Of a stretch of 64,000 bases of DNA, positions 43,909-57,800 are shown piece by piece. The position numbers and the translations under genes are program-made. The first letter of the stretch is position 1. Each line of letters opens with the position of its first letter. Below the pieces are notes generated by a model, which ran no database searches, had not been told where the DNA came from, and saw only the letters and a program-made list of their open reading frames with translations. Location: NCBI RefSeq assembly GCF_949628215.1, contig NC_134276.1:132742125-132806124 (forward strand), read 5' to 3'. Source of the DNA: Phalacrocorax aristotelis. Its lineage: Eukaryota; Chordata; Aves; Suliformes; Phalacrocoracidae.

Positions 43909-46900
43909 GTGAGTCCCTCGCCCGCTCACAGCCGCTCCCGCCCCGCTTGTCATTTTCGCCCACTCGCTGCATTCTTCCGCGGGTGTTTTGGTTTTTTTTT
44001 TTCCCCCTCCGGTCCGTCTGTCGGGAGGGGGGCGAAGCGGCGGGGGGGGTGGGGGGATGGACACACACACGGGATGGCGGTTAACCCCCGCGGCGCTGGG
44101 GAAGGGCTGCCGGCGGTGCCTGCCCCGGCGTGGATGCGGCGAGGGGGCGGGAGGGTGCCGGGGCGCAGCGGGTCACGGAGGCTCGGTTCGGATCGGCGGG
44201 GCGGGGGCCCCATCGGTCCCATCTCGCTCCCCGCGGAGTCGGGTCCCAGCCGCGACTGGGAGCGCTCGTAAATCACCGGGGGGCGCTGCCCGCCTGCCCG
44301 CCCGCCCGGGGCTTGTTTGCCTTGGACGACGGCGGAGCGCCTTCCCTCCGGAAAGGGGTGTGTGTGTGTGGAGGGGGGCGGGCAGGGGGCTCCGCGGGGG
44401 TCCCGGGGCGGGGACACCCCCCGCCGCGCGACCGGCGTGACGTCACCGCCCGCGGAGCCCCCCTTCCCTGCAGCAGAAAGTTCGGCGGGGGCAGGGGGGT
44501 GAGCAGCGGGGGGCCGAGGCGAGGCGGGAGTTCCGAGTTTGAGGCCCGGTGGGGAGGGGCGCACAACAATGCCGCGGGGGGGCGGAACGGACGGACACAC
44601 AACCGGCCCATACGCTGCCTGCCGGGCTAGCTCCCGCCCTGCCGGGCCCCGAGGCTGCCTCCGGCCGGTCCCCTCCTACCGGGGTGCCGTGTATTGTCCC
44701 CGCTTTCCCAGGTGCGGCTGCGGAGCGAGCAGGAATATTTGGAGATGTTTCAGCCGGGGTCTGGCTGCTGAGAAGTGTGCTTGCTCGCCCCCACTCCATT
44801 TCTGTGCCGGGCACGGGTGGAATTCAGTCCCTCCCGGTGCCACCCTCAACGTGGGATCTGCTGCCCCCTCCCCTGAAACGCCAGGTTGCTACTGGGGGAC
44901 CAGGGAGTGGGTGAGACCTGTACGGTTGGGCGGCATCAGGATGGTGTTGGTGCTCCCTTTGAAGCATCCGAGATGCCTCCGTGTGTTGGGCTGGTTGTCC
45001 ATTTGCTCTTCAGGTTTTTTTGAGAAGTGGCATCTGTATTTCCCACGCTGTCCTTCCGGCTGTGCCATCCAACCGGTGGCGGTCCTGCCCCACTGCCTTC
45101 TGCAGGCTGCTGGCCTGTGGCTGCCTCGGCTGTTGTTGCCCAGCGAACTGCCAGTTGTATTTTGCAGAGTGGCCGCTGTGCTGTTGAAGTGGCAGCCATT
45201 TGGTCACCGTGGCATTACTTTACACACTGCCTTTGCTTGCCGTTGAGTTCTGCCTTGATAGCTATTGTATGTTCCTGAAGTTGCTTACAAGATGGGCAGT
45301 GTCTTTCTTTGCATTTGGCTCAGAGCTGTGGCTGCCTTGACTTCTGCAGCCAGTTACTTAGTTGCCAGGATGGCTACTATAAGAATTTCTACGGCTTTTG
45401 TCTGCAGGGTCTATTCTGCAGTGCTGTGGATCTTGGGGAGCAGCATGTCCTTACCCAGCTCACCACTCAAATCTGTTTTCTTTATCCCTCATTGTATTGG
45501 GTGGGTTGCATGGGAGCCACTATGCTTTCCAGCATTGAAAAAGTGAGGAGAAAGTAGTGGGTCGTTATCCTAAGGTGTGCGGCAGGAGAGCAGAGGAGAA
45601 GGAGTTGCAAATGCCATTCATTTTGTGTCCAGCTGAATGGTGGAGCATGGTTACACACCCTGCAGGTATGCTTATGCCTAAAGCTTCAGAGTTCAGCCCT
45701 GACTTCCCACCAGAATCAAAGTGGTGGTGTCAGTGCATCAGCCAAATCCATGCCTGGTTACCTCAGTTTTGTAACCCAAATCCGACAGTTGTTTGAGTTG
45801 AAAGCTAGACCTGCCCTTCTTCTAGGCCTGAGGGTATTGTGCATCATTGTGCTGCACTGCACATGCATCCCTGAGGGGCTGGAGCTCCAAGATCATCACT
45901 CATGGATGGGACACTTGTAAATGTGAATGGTCAAATTGTTTGTTGGAATGAACTTCATGCTTTTTCCCTTTGTTTCTTGGCCAAGTTGTTATTATGTTAT
46001 TGGTGACTATGCAACCAATCATTTTGAGTATTTCTCCAACTTCTTGGACACGATCTGGTCTTTCAAACCAAACTTTTCCAACTGGGATTCATGACGGAGC
46101 TTTTCAAGTATGGCCATTAAGAAGTGAACGTATAGCACCACGGTTCATGCTGGAAACAATAAAAAACTCTCTAAACAATTGAAAATTAAATGTGCAGTGA
46201 ATCCTAATGAAGAATAACAGGTTTAACCTGCTACGATGGCCTGCATTTACCTCCTCCCCCAGATTTTGTACCCCTTGGGTACCTCTGAAAGGTTCTGGTG
46301 TTCTCACCTTTAGGTTTGTCTGCACAAAGAATTACAGTCAGGTTTCTTGTGGGCATACTTGTATTCCAAAATAATACTGGGCATGCAGTAAGCTATGATT
46401 CTATAGCATAGTGGGATCACTGCACTGAAAGCAACCTGATCTGTATTTTTCTTCAAGAGGGGGAGCCTTTATTTGTAACTGGGAAGAGCAAAACCTGCCT
46501 GATTCATTCCAAGTTCAGCCTCTGTCACCCCTTATATACCTTCCTGATTCCTCCTGGAGCTCCCTCACGTTCATCAGTGTTTTTCTGGGGGATGGAGGTG
46601 GAGTTGAGGGGAGCAGTTGCTGCAGAATACAGAGCTGTGTTGGGAAGGACACTCATTTGCCGCATCTGGGGTGTAATACCTTTGCAAATGCAGTCTCTGG
46701 AACTGGTCTGAGCATTTCTTCAGCTGTGTCCCTCCTCAAATATCTACATGAATGTTTACCCAATCTTATATTTTTCCTTGGGGTGCCTGCCTTTTCTTCT
46801 GAGAACCTGGCTTTCTCCTCTGTCAGGCTGTATCTTCCACAGTTCTGTTTTTTCTTTCTCTCATTCTCTTTTGGACAAAAAAAAAAATATTCTTGCCTCT

Positions 46901-48034
46901 AGTGGATTTTTCTGATCTCTTTCTTCCTCCATTAGAGATGCTATGGAAGTATGAAGTATATTTCCTGCATTTATCACTTCCTCTTTTCCATCTGTACTTC
47001 TTGAGGACTGTTCCTAGTGAAGTACAAAATAGTAATGCTTTATGACTTTCTTAAAGGCCAAAGGAGAAGGCAACACAAGTTCTGAGTGTGTTTAAAAGTG
47101 GAGGCGTTTCTGAAAAAGTCGTGCTCTTAACCAAGTGAGCTACACCTAGGGTATGTGTTCTCTGCAGAACTAATTCATGTGATCACTGCCCAAGTCTGGT
47201 CACAGCGGATGGTTTAACATGAACATGAGATGCTGCATCTCAGTGACTTGCCTGAGTTACCAAAGCTGCAGTGATGCCCAAGACCTGTGTTACCATGTTG
47301 GCCAGGTACATGTCCCATTGCTCTTTGTGTCATGCTGAGCTGAACACCAGAGAATCTTTCTGTCCTTCCAGTCATGTGGTGGGCAACTGTGGGCCTGCAA
47401 CCCATGCCCTCAGTGAGAGATGTGTATAGAGAATGATGAGACAGAAGGGGATCTTTCCCGTTCAAGTGGTTTTAGCTTTACCTCTCTACCTTAGTCTGAC
47501 TCGCCAATTTGGACTTTGAGCATTTGGGGGTGAGGATTTGGCATGTGTTAAAAGTTTTAACACAAGTCAACTTTGTGAGGAAGTGATCCCTTCAGAATCA
47601 TTGCCTTGCTTCCAGTTCTGATAATGCTCCTGCAGAAAACTCAGGCAGTCTGTTTTCTGTTTGTTGTGGCAGCAAACACTGTTTTGTTATTGTCTTCTAT
47701 TAAAATATCAATAGTTGATTGATTGTTGTGGCAACATTTTCACCTGCAAACCAAAGGGTAACTGCAGTATCTTCTCCAAGCAATTTTAGCCAATGATGGT
47801 CTGTCTGAGCTTTGCTGAAGAACGGTAGCTGGTTGCTTTCAATCTTCCTTCATGTTTCCTGCCCTAGTGATGTTGTTCATAGACCAGTTTAGCTGGAAAA
47901 TTTTAGTCTTGTACCTCCCAGCCTTACAAGGCACTTGGTGATACCCTGTTTCTTCCACAAGGTCTCTCTGTGTTATAGATCACTTAAGTGAAGGTTGCAT
48001 TTGAGCAACCTTCATCTCTTTGGATGGTAGATTG

Positions 48035-48135
48035 GATATACTGTGTGCATATATATATATTTATGTGTGTGTATATATATATCACAATATATATAATAGT
48101 CTGTATAACATAATATATCTTACATAATACATAAT
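48035..48135. repeat. AT-rich TA/TG microsatellite
   Basis: Runs of TATATATA and TGTGTGTA followed by imperfect ATATAT sequence in ATN1 intron 1. The AT-rich zone continues to about 48200. Confidence 0.8.
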
Positions 48136-48649
48136 GTTACATTTTATATTAAATTTTATATTGATACAGCTTAGTGTATTGGATATAAATTATATCTATG
48201 GCATAGTATTTTGGATATACTACTGCTTTTCTTTCAGGCAGTGCAATAGGTGAAGTGATTTTCCTCAGAGTTTGCCAGACGCGTGAAGAGGGTCCACCCT
48301 CTATGAAGATTGGTTTATCCCATCATGATTATCCATTAAGCTTTCCTCATACATTGCTAGACCATTGCTTTCAAAGTATATTTTCACGCAGAGCTAGACT
48401 CAATCACCTGTTGGCCAACCTGTCTGATGACTTTAGTATTGAAAAACCTGTTCTGATCAACTGGCTGGTCCTCTCTCCTGCAGAGCACATGGCAAAGAAT
48501 TTCACCTGATGGTCTTTGCAGAAAATATTAGAGTATTTATTTTAGAATATAAATAAAGAAACATCTGAAAGATTTCCAGTGATGTGCTAGATCCCTGTGC
48601 AAGTTTTTCAAGTGACTGATTTTTCCCACTTCTCAGATTTTGCACTATT

Positions 48650-49200
48650 TCTATGTGGAATTTGTCGAGTTTCAGCTAGATCCATTGGAGGTTAAAGAGC
48701 CCCCTGCTGTCAGAAATCTTCTCCCTTTGTAGTACTCATAGGCCATGGTCAAGTTGCCTTTTAACCTTTTCTCTGGTTAACTGAATATATTGAGCTTCTT
48801 AAGGCTCTTACTGTAGGGGAAAGGAGTTACCAGACTTCATTCTTGTTCTTTTTATTTTTAAGTTTTCAATTTGTCAGCATCCTTTTTGGAGTATGCAGGT
48901 AAAAACTGCACATATTCCTCCCATAATGGTCCCACCAATCCTGTAAATGGTCAGGTAAAAATCATCTCTCTATTCCTATTTCCAAAGAGTATTCCTCTCT
49001 TTGTGCACTGGTAGTTTTCATTCATTCAGTAATAGCCCCCTTAAAAGTCTCATGCTGGGAACTTATGTGCAGTTTGCTCTCAGCCATTAATTACAAGTCC
49101 TTTTCAGAGCTTCTGTTTATCCTTGGATCTTCATTCTTGGAAGCTTACTACATTCTTCTGTTCTTGATGTAAAAATCTTCCATAATTAAAATGCTTGGTT
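48650..49200 (-). mobile_element. Ancient CR1-like LINE fragment
   Basis: Complement of an old CR1 copy: stretches such as TTAACCTTTTCTCTGG, TTTTCAATTTGTCAGCATCC and GGTCCCACCAATCCTGTAAA follow the order of CR1 3' coding sequence. It is heavily diverged. It may extend to about 49560 but the match weakens. Confidence 0.6.
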
Positions 49201-50749
49201 TTCTGTGCACCCCTGTTGCAGCAGTAATGCCCACTGGTCTGTGCCAGGTTTCCATTTAATCACTTACTGTCTCACCTGCCTCAGCACCACCTGCAAACTT
49301 CACCCATGTTTCTGAAAACTTTGTTCAGTGGGTGCCTTTGCCAGCTACCAACAAATTCTGTGATGGGCCACTGTGGCCTCTCAACAGCGAGCTTTGGGGG
49401 ACTTGGATTTTGACAGCGGATCCATGCATGAGGTCTTTTTGCTGTGACAGGTCACACTTGTGCCATAGCTGTGCACTGGGCTTCAGCCCACAGGCTCTCA
49501 TGTGCTGCTTTACAGAGATTACCCAAGGCATTAAAAATACCTCAGGCAGTGGTTTCACTTGTCATCATGCTTTTTCTCTTGGCAGTCCAGTCTCTGCCTA
49601 ATTTGGGATCAGTCTCTGGGCTCAGGTGCCTGCTTGAGAGGTTGAGGGCTGTGTCTGTGGTCTATGAGGTAGATATGTACCTGTAGGTGGTAGCACTTTG
49701 GCATGAATTGCTTGCTTTGAATTCTCTTGGGATTGGGTAGAATTTTAGATGCTTGTGACTTCTAATCCTTTATTGTATTGTGACCAGGAAGATAATGATT
49801 TAGCCATAAACATGATGTTTTCTGGTATCATAAAATCATAACAACTAGAATCACATTTCACTGTGAACTTGGTGAAGTATGTAAGACACAACCTCTCCTT
49901 CCTCCCAAGGGTGGTTCAGAACTGGCACAAGTTCCCAGAGAGGCTGGGGAAACTGCTCTCTGAGGTGTTCGTGTAAACTTCATCCAGATTTGCAGTTTAC
50001 TAGGAACCCCCCTCCAGCGACCTCTTCCCGTGTAAATTATCCTGTGATGCACCATTGAGTTTCCCTTCCCTCAACCCTGCAGGTGAGGGCAAGATCATCC
50101 CACTGGCCAGTTCTGTAGAGCAAGGAAAAGCTGTGGGATCCCAAGCAAGAGAGTGACTCAAAGCTTATCAGTGTCTCAGGCCTGCTGTATGGATTGTTCC
50201 TGTGCCCAATTCCCTGCCTCCAAATCACTCCTTTCCTTCTTGATCTGTCTGTCAATCTTCCTGTTCAGATGCTTGCCCTTTGCACAAATGGCTCTTGCAT
50301 TGGCTTCGCTGTCAGTCATGAATCCCTAGAAACAGAATCAAAAGGGTGTCCTTGGGTCCCTTTGGGCACCATGCCAGCTACTTTATTTTGCAGAGTTAAT
50401 GAATTCTATCTTAATGATTTTTTTTTTCACCCTTGTTATGCTCTGTGTCTCTCAGCATTCTGGAAATTGCTTTCTGCACCTTCTCCAATCCACTTTCATC
50501 TTCCTTGATATTGGGTGACTGAAGCATTACATGGTCTACCAGAGGATGTCTGACAGGTGCAATGTCCAGTGGCATTAATACTTTTTCTCATTGCTTGATA
50601 ATACTTTGCCTGATGCCTTCAAAATAACAATAGCTGTCCTGTGATTAATAAATCCCTCCCTTTCCTCAGTGCTCCCTGCTGATGAGCAGAGGTTCTTAGG
50701 GCAGGTGTGCCTGTCACTTCAGTATATCACTCCACACTTTGTACTATTA

Positions 50750-51960
50750 AACCTGTTAAAAGCATAGCAATGACCCTACTAGGTCCATCTAGTCCAGAGT
50801 CTGCCGCTCCAGCAGCGGTTGCTATGAGATCCCTAGGAAGGAGTGTGAATTAAGGCAAGCTTACATGAGGTTTTCCTCTGATATTCCTACAGCTTCCAGC
50901 TGTTTTCAGTGGAGGGACTGCCATAGCTGGATGTGGTTTCTTGCTAGTCAATAAGCACCAGATATTCTCTCTTGTGTGAAGCTCTCTAGTCTCCCCTCAA
51001 GTCCATGCAAACTTCTAGCACTCATAGTGTCCTTTGATTGGAAATTCTGCTGCCACCCATTTCAAGAAGAACCATCTCTTTTTGTTTGTTTTTAACTTGT
51101 TTCTTTGTGGCATTATTTGATGGGCCTCAGTTCTTGTACTGGAAAAGACAGTAAAAAATTACTTCCAATGCAACCTCTACATTTCATGTATGGTTTTACA
51201 GTCCTTGATCACATCCTCACTTAGTAACCCTTTTCTCTGGACAAAGATGTCTAACCGACTCACTCATGCCTCTTCATTGCTCTTTCTAGTTCCTGTGGAA
51301 GAAGCAGAACTGCACAAGCATTTTAAGGTGTGGGAAAACCATGGGTTTGTGCAAGGGCATAATGACATTCTCTGTTTTGTTTTATGTTTCTTTCTCAGGA
51401 ATTTTTAGCATGTGGCTTGCTTTCTTGATGGCTGCTGAATGCCAAGGTGATATTTTCATGGATCTGCCTCTCATAACACAAGCGTATCACTCTTGAGTGG
51501 CACTGGTCAGGTTAGAGTCCATGATTTTATATGTGGAGATGGATTTTTTTTTTTTAGTCTGTGTGCATTGCTCAATGTTTATCTAGACTGAAGTTCATGT
51601 GCCATTTAATTGCCTAATCCCTTCGCTTGGAAAGTCCTTTTACAGTTCTCCTCAGTTAGTTCTCATCCTCATTATTACCCTCATTAATTTACTGTCATCA
51701 GCTGTATCGGCTTCCCTTCTTCTATATCCATCCTGGTGTTCCTTCTTCTGTGTTTTGTTCTCTTTAGTTCTCTCTTAAATCAGGATAATCTGGGATACTG
51801 ACAGTCTCTCCTAACTTAATGCTTTTGGGAGGTAGGACATGGATCCTTGTGAGGATCCAGCAGGCTTTCTTCCACCTAGCACTTTCAGCGCTTCATTAAT
51901 TCATTCAAGTGCATTTGCACACTTTGATCCTTCTAGATTCTTCTCTACACTCTGACTAGT
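50750..51960 (-). mobile_element. Ancient CR1 LINE copy, about 1.2 kb
   Basis: A continuous diverged copy. It starts with a 3' part (CTAGGTCCATCTAGTCCAG), then TCTGCTGCCACCCATTTCA, CTCAGTTCTTGTACTGG and GGTTTTACAGTCCTTGATC. It goes on to CATGGGTTTGTGCAAGGGC, ATGATTTTATATGTGGAGAT and GAAGTTCATGTGCCATTTAA near 51590. The order matches old CR1 types shared by birds, crocodiles and turtles. No long frame survives. Confidence 0.75.
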
Positions 51961-52254
51961 TTGCATGGGACTGAGGGCTCTGAGCAGACTCATATCCTTG
52001 CCTGGACCTCCCTCTGCCAGCTTCAGAATGATACAGGCCTTGGCAGAAGCGGTGAGCATGCTTTTCACTGGTCTGTTATTGAAGGGAGGGATGGATGCTG
52101 TGGCTGCCCTGACTTTGGATTCAGCTTCTGGTTTCCTGTATTCTTACATATGTCCTGCAGCTGCAAAGTTACCAGCAATTCTCCCCAGTAAAGACTTGCA
52201 GCAGAAGTCTGGAACTGTGATGGTTTGGCAGGTGGATAACTTCCATATATCAAC

Positions 52255-52500
52255 AGTGAGGAGCTATGGTACACGGAGTCATGGTCACAAGTTGCAACAA
52301 GGAAATTTTGACTGGTAATGGGTGTTTCAGCACTGGAATGGGTGTCCAAGGTCAGCTGGGGAAGCTTCGCTCCTGGAGATGTTCAGGACTTGCCCAGATG
52401 AGGCCCTTGAATGCCCCATCTACATTTGGGGTCAGCCCAGCTGTGAGCAGGAGTCTGGAGCAGAGACCTGCAGAGGTCCCTTTCCTTAAAATAGCGAGTA
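52255..52500 (+). mobile_element. CR1 LINE 3' fragment, sense orientation
   Basis: Reads GTCATGGTCACAAGTTGCAA, GGAAATTTTGACTGG, CACTGGAATGGGTGTCC, CTCCTGGAGATGTTCAGGAC and CAGAGGTCCCTTTCC, matching the sense 3' end of CR1. Diverged and short. It is the opposite orientation to the copies on either side. Confidence 0.7.
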
Positions 52501-53317
52501 TGGAGAGTGTGATGTGTCCTTCCTCTGCATCACGCATCCGTAGGCCTCCATCCCACTCGCAGAGGGAAGAGCCCAGTGTGTTGTGTTTTGTGATCCTCCA
52601 CTGGGCTCTGCCAGCCTGTGTCTCCATGAGAACCAGAGGCCTTCCTCTGGGGAGACTGAATTATTCTTCTGAGATTTTTAAGTAAATCTGTTACATACCT
52701 ACAGTCATTTTAGTGTGCCCTCAGGAATCATTTTACGATTAATATAACTTTCTTTAGTACATCTAACCTTCATTTAGTGAATCAAACTTTATTTTCAGTT
52801 GCTCCTGCAAAAATGAATATCTTCTTCTATGCTGTAAATTAAGCTATTGTTAAATGCATGAATGTTTCTATTAGTTATTACCTTGCTTTAGCTCTAATTG
52901 TTTTTATTTCACTCTGCTCATCAGAAAATCTTTCTTTTTATCAGATAGTTTTTTTCATTGAATGGTGGAGGTTCCAGAATTACAGCTTTCATACTTAAAA
53001 TAACATTCTTACTCCTCATGGTTGTGCAGAATTAAGAAAATGAAACATTAATATAGACTTAATAAAATGTAAACTGGATTTATCTCCTGAGAGTGCCAAT
53101 ACTCTGCAAGTTTATTTTTAGTACTCTTATTTGGCATCCTTTCCTGAAATGTGAGCATTTTAATTTTTATTTATCATAAAGGAGAAGGGGAGGAGGAGTG
53201 CTTGGGTAGCATAAGTGAATTTGTGAACAAGTACTGTTGACAAAGAAGTCAACAGGTACATATAAGAAAAGGATTAAAGCTGTTGGCTCAGACTGAGTCT
53301 GGGAGGTATTATTTTAG

Positions 53318-54850
53318 GCATAGAATGGTTGGAGCTGGAAGGGAAATGGATAGGGGACGTGTCCATGGGCAGGGACAGCTTTCACTAGATCAGGTTGCTC
53401 AAAGCCCCATCCAACCTGACCATGAACACTTAGAGGGATGGGACATCCCTAACTTCTCTGGGCAACCTGCTCCAGTGTCTCACCACCCTCATAGTAAAAA
53501 AATTTATTCCATATGTCCCATCTAAACGCACCCTCTTTCAGTTTAAAACCATTGCCCTTTGTCCTGTCACTACAGGCTATGGTAAAAAAGTCTGTCTGTG
53601 TCTTTCTTATAAACCCCCTTTATATATTGAAAGGCCGCAATAAGATCTCCCTGGAGCCTTCTTTTTTCCAGGCTGAACAACCCCAACTCTCTTAGTCTTT
53701 CTTTACAGGAGAGGTGTTCCAGCCCTCTGATCATTTTTGTGGCCCTCCTCTGGACCTGCTCTAAGAGGTCCACATCTGTCTTGTGCTGGGGACCACAGAG
53801 CTGGATGCAGTACTCCAGGTGGGGTCTCACCTCCCTCGACCTGTTGGCCACGCTTCTTTTGATGCAGTCCAGGATACGGTTGGCCTTCTGGGCTGCAAGC
53901 ACGTGTTACCAGCTCATATCCAGTTTTTCTTCCAGTATCCCCAAGTCCTTCTTCACAGGACTGCTCTCAATCCTTTCATCCCCCAGCCTGTACTAATCCT
54001 GGTGATTGCCCTGATGACTCAGGTGCAGGACCTTGCACTTGGCCCTGTTGAACTTCATGAGGTGAGGTTCTTATTGGCCCACTTGTCAAACTTCTTAAGG
54101 TCCCTCTGGATGGCATCCCTCCCTCAAGCATGTCAGTTGCACCACTCAACTTGGTGTCATCTGCAAGCTTGCTAAGTGCTCTCGGTCCCACTATCTATGT
54201 TATTGATGAAGGTATTAAATAGTATCGGTCCCAATATTGACCCACTTCTGGTTTCCACTTGGACATTGAGCTTGTTGACTGTAACTCATTGGATGTGGCC
54301 ATCCAGCCAATTCCTTATCCATCAAACCCGTATTTCTCCAATTTAGTGGCAAGAATGTTGTGGGGGACCATGTCAAAGGCCTTACAGAAGTCTAGGTAGG
54401 TGATATTTGTAGCCCTTCCCTTGTCCATTGATGTAGTCACTCCATCGTAGAAGGCCACTGGATTAGTCAGGCACGATTTGCCCTTGGTGAAGCTATGTTG
54501 GCTGTCTCTAATCATTTCCCTGTCTTCCATATGCTTCTACTTAACTTCCAGGAAGATCAGGCACTGAGGTGAGGCTGAGTGGTTGGTGGTTCCCAGGGTC
54601 CTCCTTTCTACCCTTTTTAAAAATCGGTGCAATTTTTCTTCAGTCTTTTCTTCAGTCACTGCAGACTTCATCTGACTGCCATGACATTTCAAATATGATG
54701 GAGAGTGGTTTGACAATTACATCAGCCTATCCCTCCAGACCCTGGGGGTGCATCTTGTTGAGTCCCCTGACTTGTGTATGTTCAGGTTCCTCAGGTGGTC
54801 TCAAACCTCATCTTCTCTTACATACATGGGTAGATGCAAATCAAGAGGGT
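53318..54850 (-). mobile_element. CR1 LINE, 5'-truncated, about 1.5 kb
   Basis: A well-preserved avian CR1 in reverse orientation. The 3' end (TAGAATGGTTGGAGCTGGAA) is at the left. The reverse-transcriptase C-terminus is readable on - (53570-53902: [39 protein letters not shown]), as is an RT core piece (54315-54530: [16 protein letters not shown]). It extends into the RT upstream part near 54850. Frames are interrupted, so it is not a complete element, and it lacks the 5' half. Confidence 0.92.
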
Positions 54851-57800
54851 TCGTTCAGCTTGTCTATTAAAGTGTGTGTAATTTGCCCTTCAATACAGAA
54901 TGAAGTTTCTGAAAGCATACATAAACATCTCATAGTGACTAATTTTGCGCAGTATTTTGAAGATAGAAGAATCCAATGGAATTCCAGTACATTGCCAACA
55001 TAAAATCAATTTACTCATAGAAAATTACAAAAGTTGACAACTGTCACTGGTTTTATACTGAACTCCTATATTTTGCTTTCTGAGCAGTAACAGAAGTTTT
55101 CGCTTCAGTTGCATATGGTTGTTTTGTGTTATTTCTGTCTAAGTTTGCCATGTAACACTGTGCTGCCAAGCCTCCCTAGCAGGGCAGGCCTCAGCCCTGC
55201 CCGGCTGTGTCTGATGGCTGCTGGTGGTCAGATGTTCCTGTTGGGTGCGCAGTGCTGCAGGGCGGCAGAGGACAGGGAGGTGTGCGCTCTGATTGCGGGC
55301 TGTATGGGTGCAGGAGTGGCCCACGGGAGCAGGGCGAGGAGGTGGAGAAAGCTTTAGCTAACGCTCACTGCCTTCAGCCTGGGCTCATGAGTGTTTCAGG
55401 ATCCCCTGGGACCCTCTAGCTTCACATCATATTGGGGGAGGGATGTAGTTAAACTTTATCCACTGGGTAGGCAAGAGCTTTATCTGGAGTATGATTTTTT
55501 GTCCAAGTCTACAGTCTTATTCCTTGATTAATCCACCTTCCAGCTTGAGTTCACAGCCCCTGCATCCACCCAGTGTTGTAATTATTTTGTAGGAGACAGA
55601 AAACTGAGTTTCAAAACTATCTTTCATTTGGTGTCTCATAAATGAATTTCTTCTTGAAAGAATTTACTGAGTAAAAAAAATTTGGAAGTTATGGGAATAG
55701 TTGCACCCAAGGTAATATTAGCCGCAAGTGTTTGCCCACTGCCATCTTGGTATTCAACCATTTTGGCATCCTAATCCCTTTGCTCACTTCAATCATTTTC
55801 CCTTTTAACAGTAATGTCACACTCAATCAAAAGACTGACAATAAGACTATGACATGCAGCCTGAGCCCTGATATATTAATTTATCTAACACTAAACACAG
55901 CACCCTTCCCCTTCCTTCTCTCCCTGTCTCCAGTGGGCCCTATAGAAAGACACCAGGGTTCAGACATGAAGTCAGGTACTTAGCCACTGGGAGATCTTGC
56001 ACTTCAGGTTGTCTGCTTGCAGTGTTTTGGATGAAACTTAGTGTTTTCAAGATACTACACAGTTGTTTACCCTGATTAAATTTCTGGGAATTTTCCTTTC
56101 GTTTTATAAATGAGGGAAATGAAGACAGGAATTAAAAATTTATTGCCTGGGACCATTGTTCACTAGGTAGTATATATAAATACACCAACTTCTGGCTTCC
56201 CACCCATGGTGCATGTCCCCTGGCTATACTGCTCCAGTGGGCACTCACATCTGAGTGATCTTCACCTGTCAAGAGGGATCCACTGGTTATCATCCCATCT
56301 TACTTTCAGGACACTTTCCAGCATCTGCAATGTGTTAGAAAGCAGCTGTGTTTGTTTTGCCACCCTGGTTCCTCCCTCTAGTGCTAACCTGTCCCTTTGC
56401 AGAAGGGGGAAGAGAAAAACCAGGATGGGAACACAGAGCTAATGAACTACAGAGAAACAGATTCAGTTTAATTCTCACATCTTCTGACTTCTAAATCCCT
56501 GCCTTTGCAATCCAAATGCCTTTGATTTCACGTAGGATTTTGGATGTAGTTCCTACATTTCAAAAAATGACCTAAGGAATAGTCACTGTGTACTTTCAAC
56601 AGTTCTCAACTGCAGAAAACAAGAGGTTTGAACTTCAGAACATCTGTACTTAGACTAAAGGACAAACTGGCTGCTCACTCCAAACTTATTTTCCATGGAC
56701 TGGCATCTAGTGGAAGATAACGCTGGCTACGTCTGTAGTAACAACAACAGTGCACAGCACTGGCTGTCCATTACCATGGCGTTCCTTTGTAGAGTCTTTG
56801 GTCTGTGCCAGCGAGTGCTCTCCCAGATGATGCCCTGAACGTGGTTTAGAAGTTAGTGTAGGACCATGTCGATTGCCAGTGGCCAGGTTAGGTGTGTCTG
56901 TCCCCTTTTGGAGGGTAGGAGGATTTTGCCATCCGTCTGCAAGCTGTGTAAAGCCAGTCACCTCCAGGAAGAGAGAACAGGCACTGTCCCATTTTATTTA
57001 AAAGTACAGATGCTGTCAAATTGCCCCTTCTTGCAGCATTTGTGGTCCTGATGGGTGGCAGAGTTTTTAATTAATTTCTTCTTTGAGACTGAATGATCCA
57101 GCCGTGCATCTTGACATCTTTGCACTCACTGCCTCCAACTAGGTATGTGGTCTACCAGGCAATGCCTAGGCAGAGCCTCCGTGGAGAGAGGAGGCTACAT
57201 CAGTGCTGTTCCCCTCCACCCCCAAATCATCACTGGCTAGCTCAGGGGGACCTCCTGTGTCACGTACCATAGTCACATTCTGCTTGATGCACCTCCCTTC
57301 CTGCTTGGTCCAGGTCTGAATCTGCCTGAGGTTACTGGGGCATTACAGTTGGAGATCAGGAATAGTAGATAATAAAACCAAGTAGCTTGCTTGCTCTGCT
57401 GTTGAGGACCAGCAGAAGTGACAAAACCTTTCAGCCCTCTGTGGATTTGGAGGCACCTCCCAGACTTCCCTGTGTCACTGGAAATTGCCTCCCTGCTGTA
57501 GGTTCATGTGCTGGGTGTACCTGTGTGTGCAGCCCTGGCATGTGCAAGCCCATGGGGCGCATGACTCAGTTGTCATTTACAGTCCAGGTGAAGCCCCCAA
57601 ACACCATCCCAGACAACTTGGTGCTGTTCCTGCTTCCTCTGCTTCCGTTGCTGTCTAGAAAAGTTTATTTCCTCAGACCCTCAATCTGATATGTAAATGC
57701 TATCCTGAGCCAAGGACAAACATTCAGCCAACTTTCTAAGAGACCAAGGGTATATACTTGAGTACATAAAACTCAAGTGTATCTCATTTGAGATGGACTT

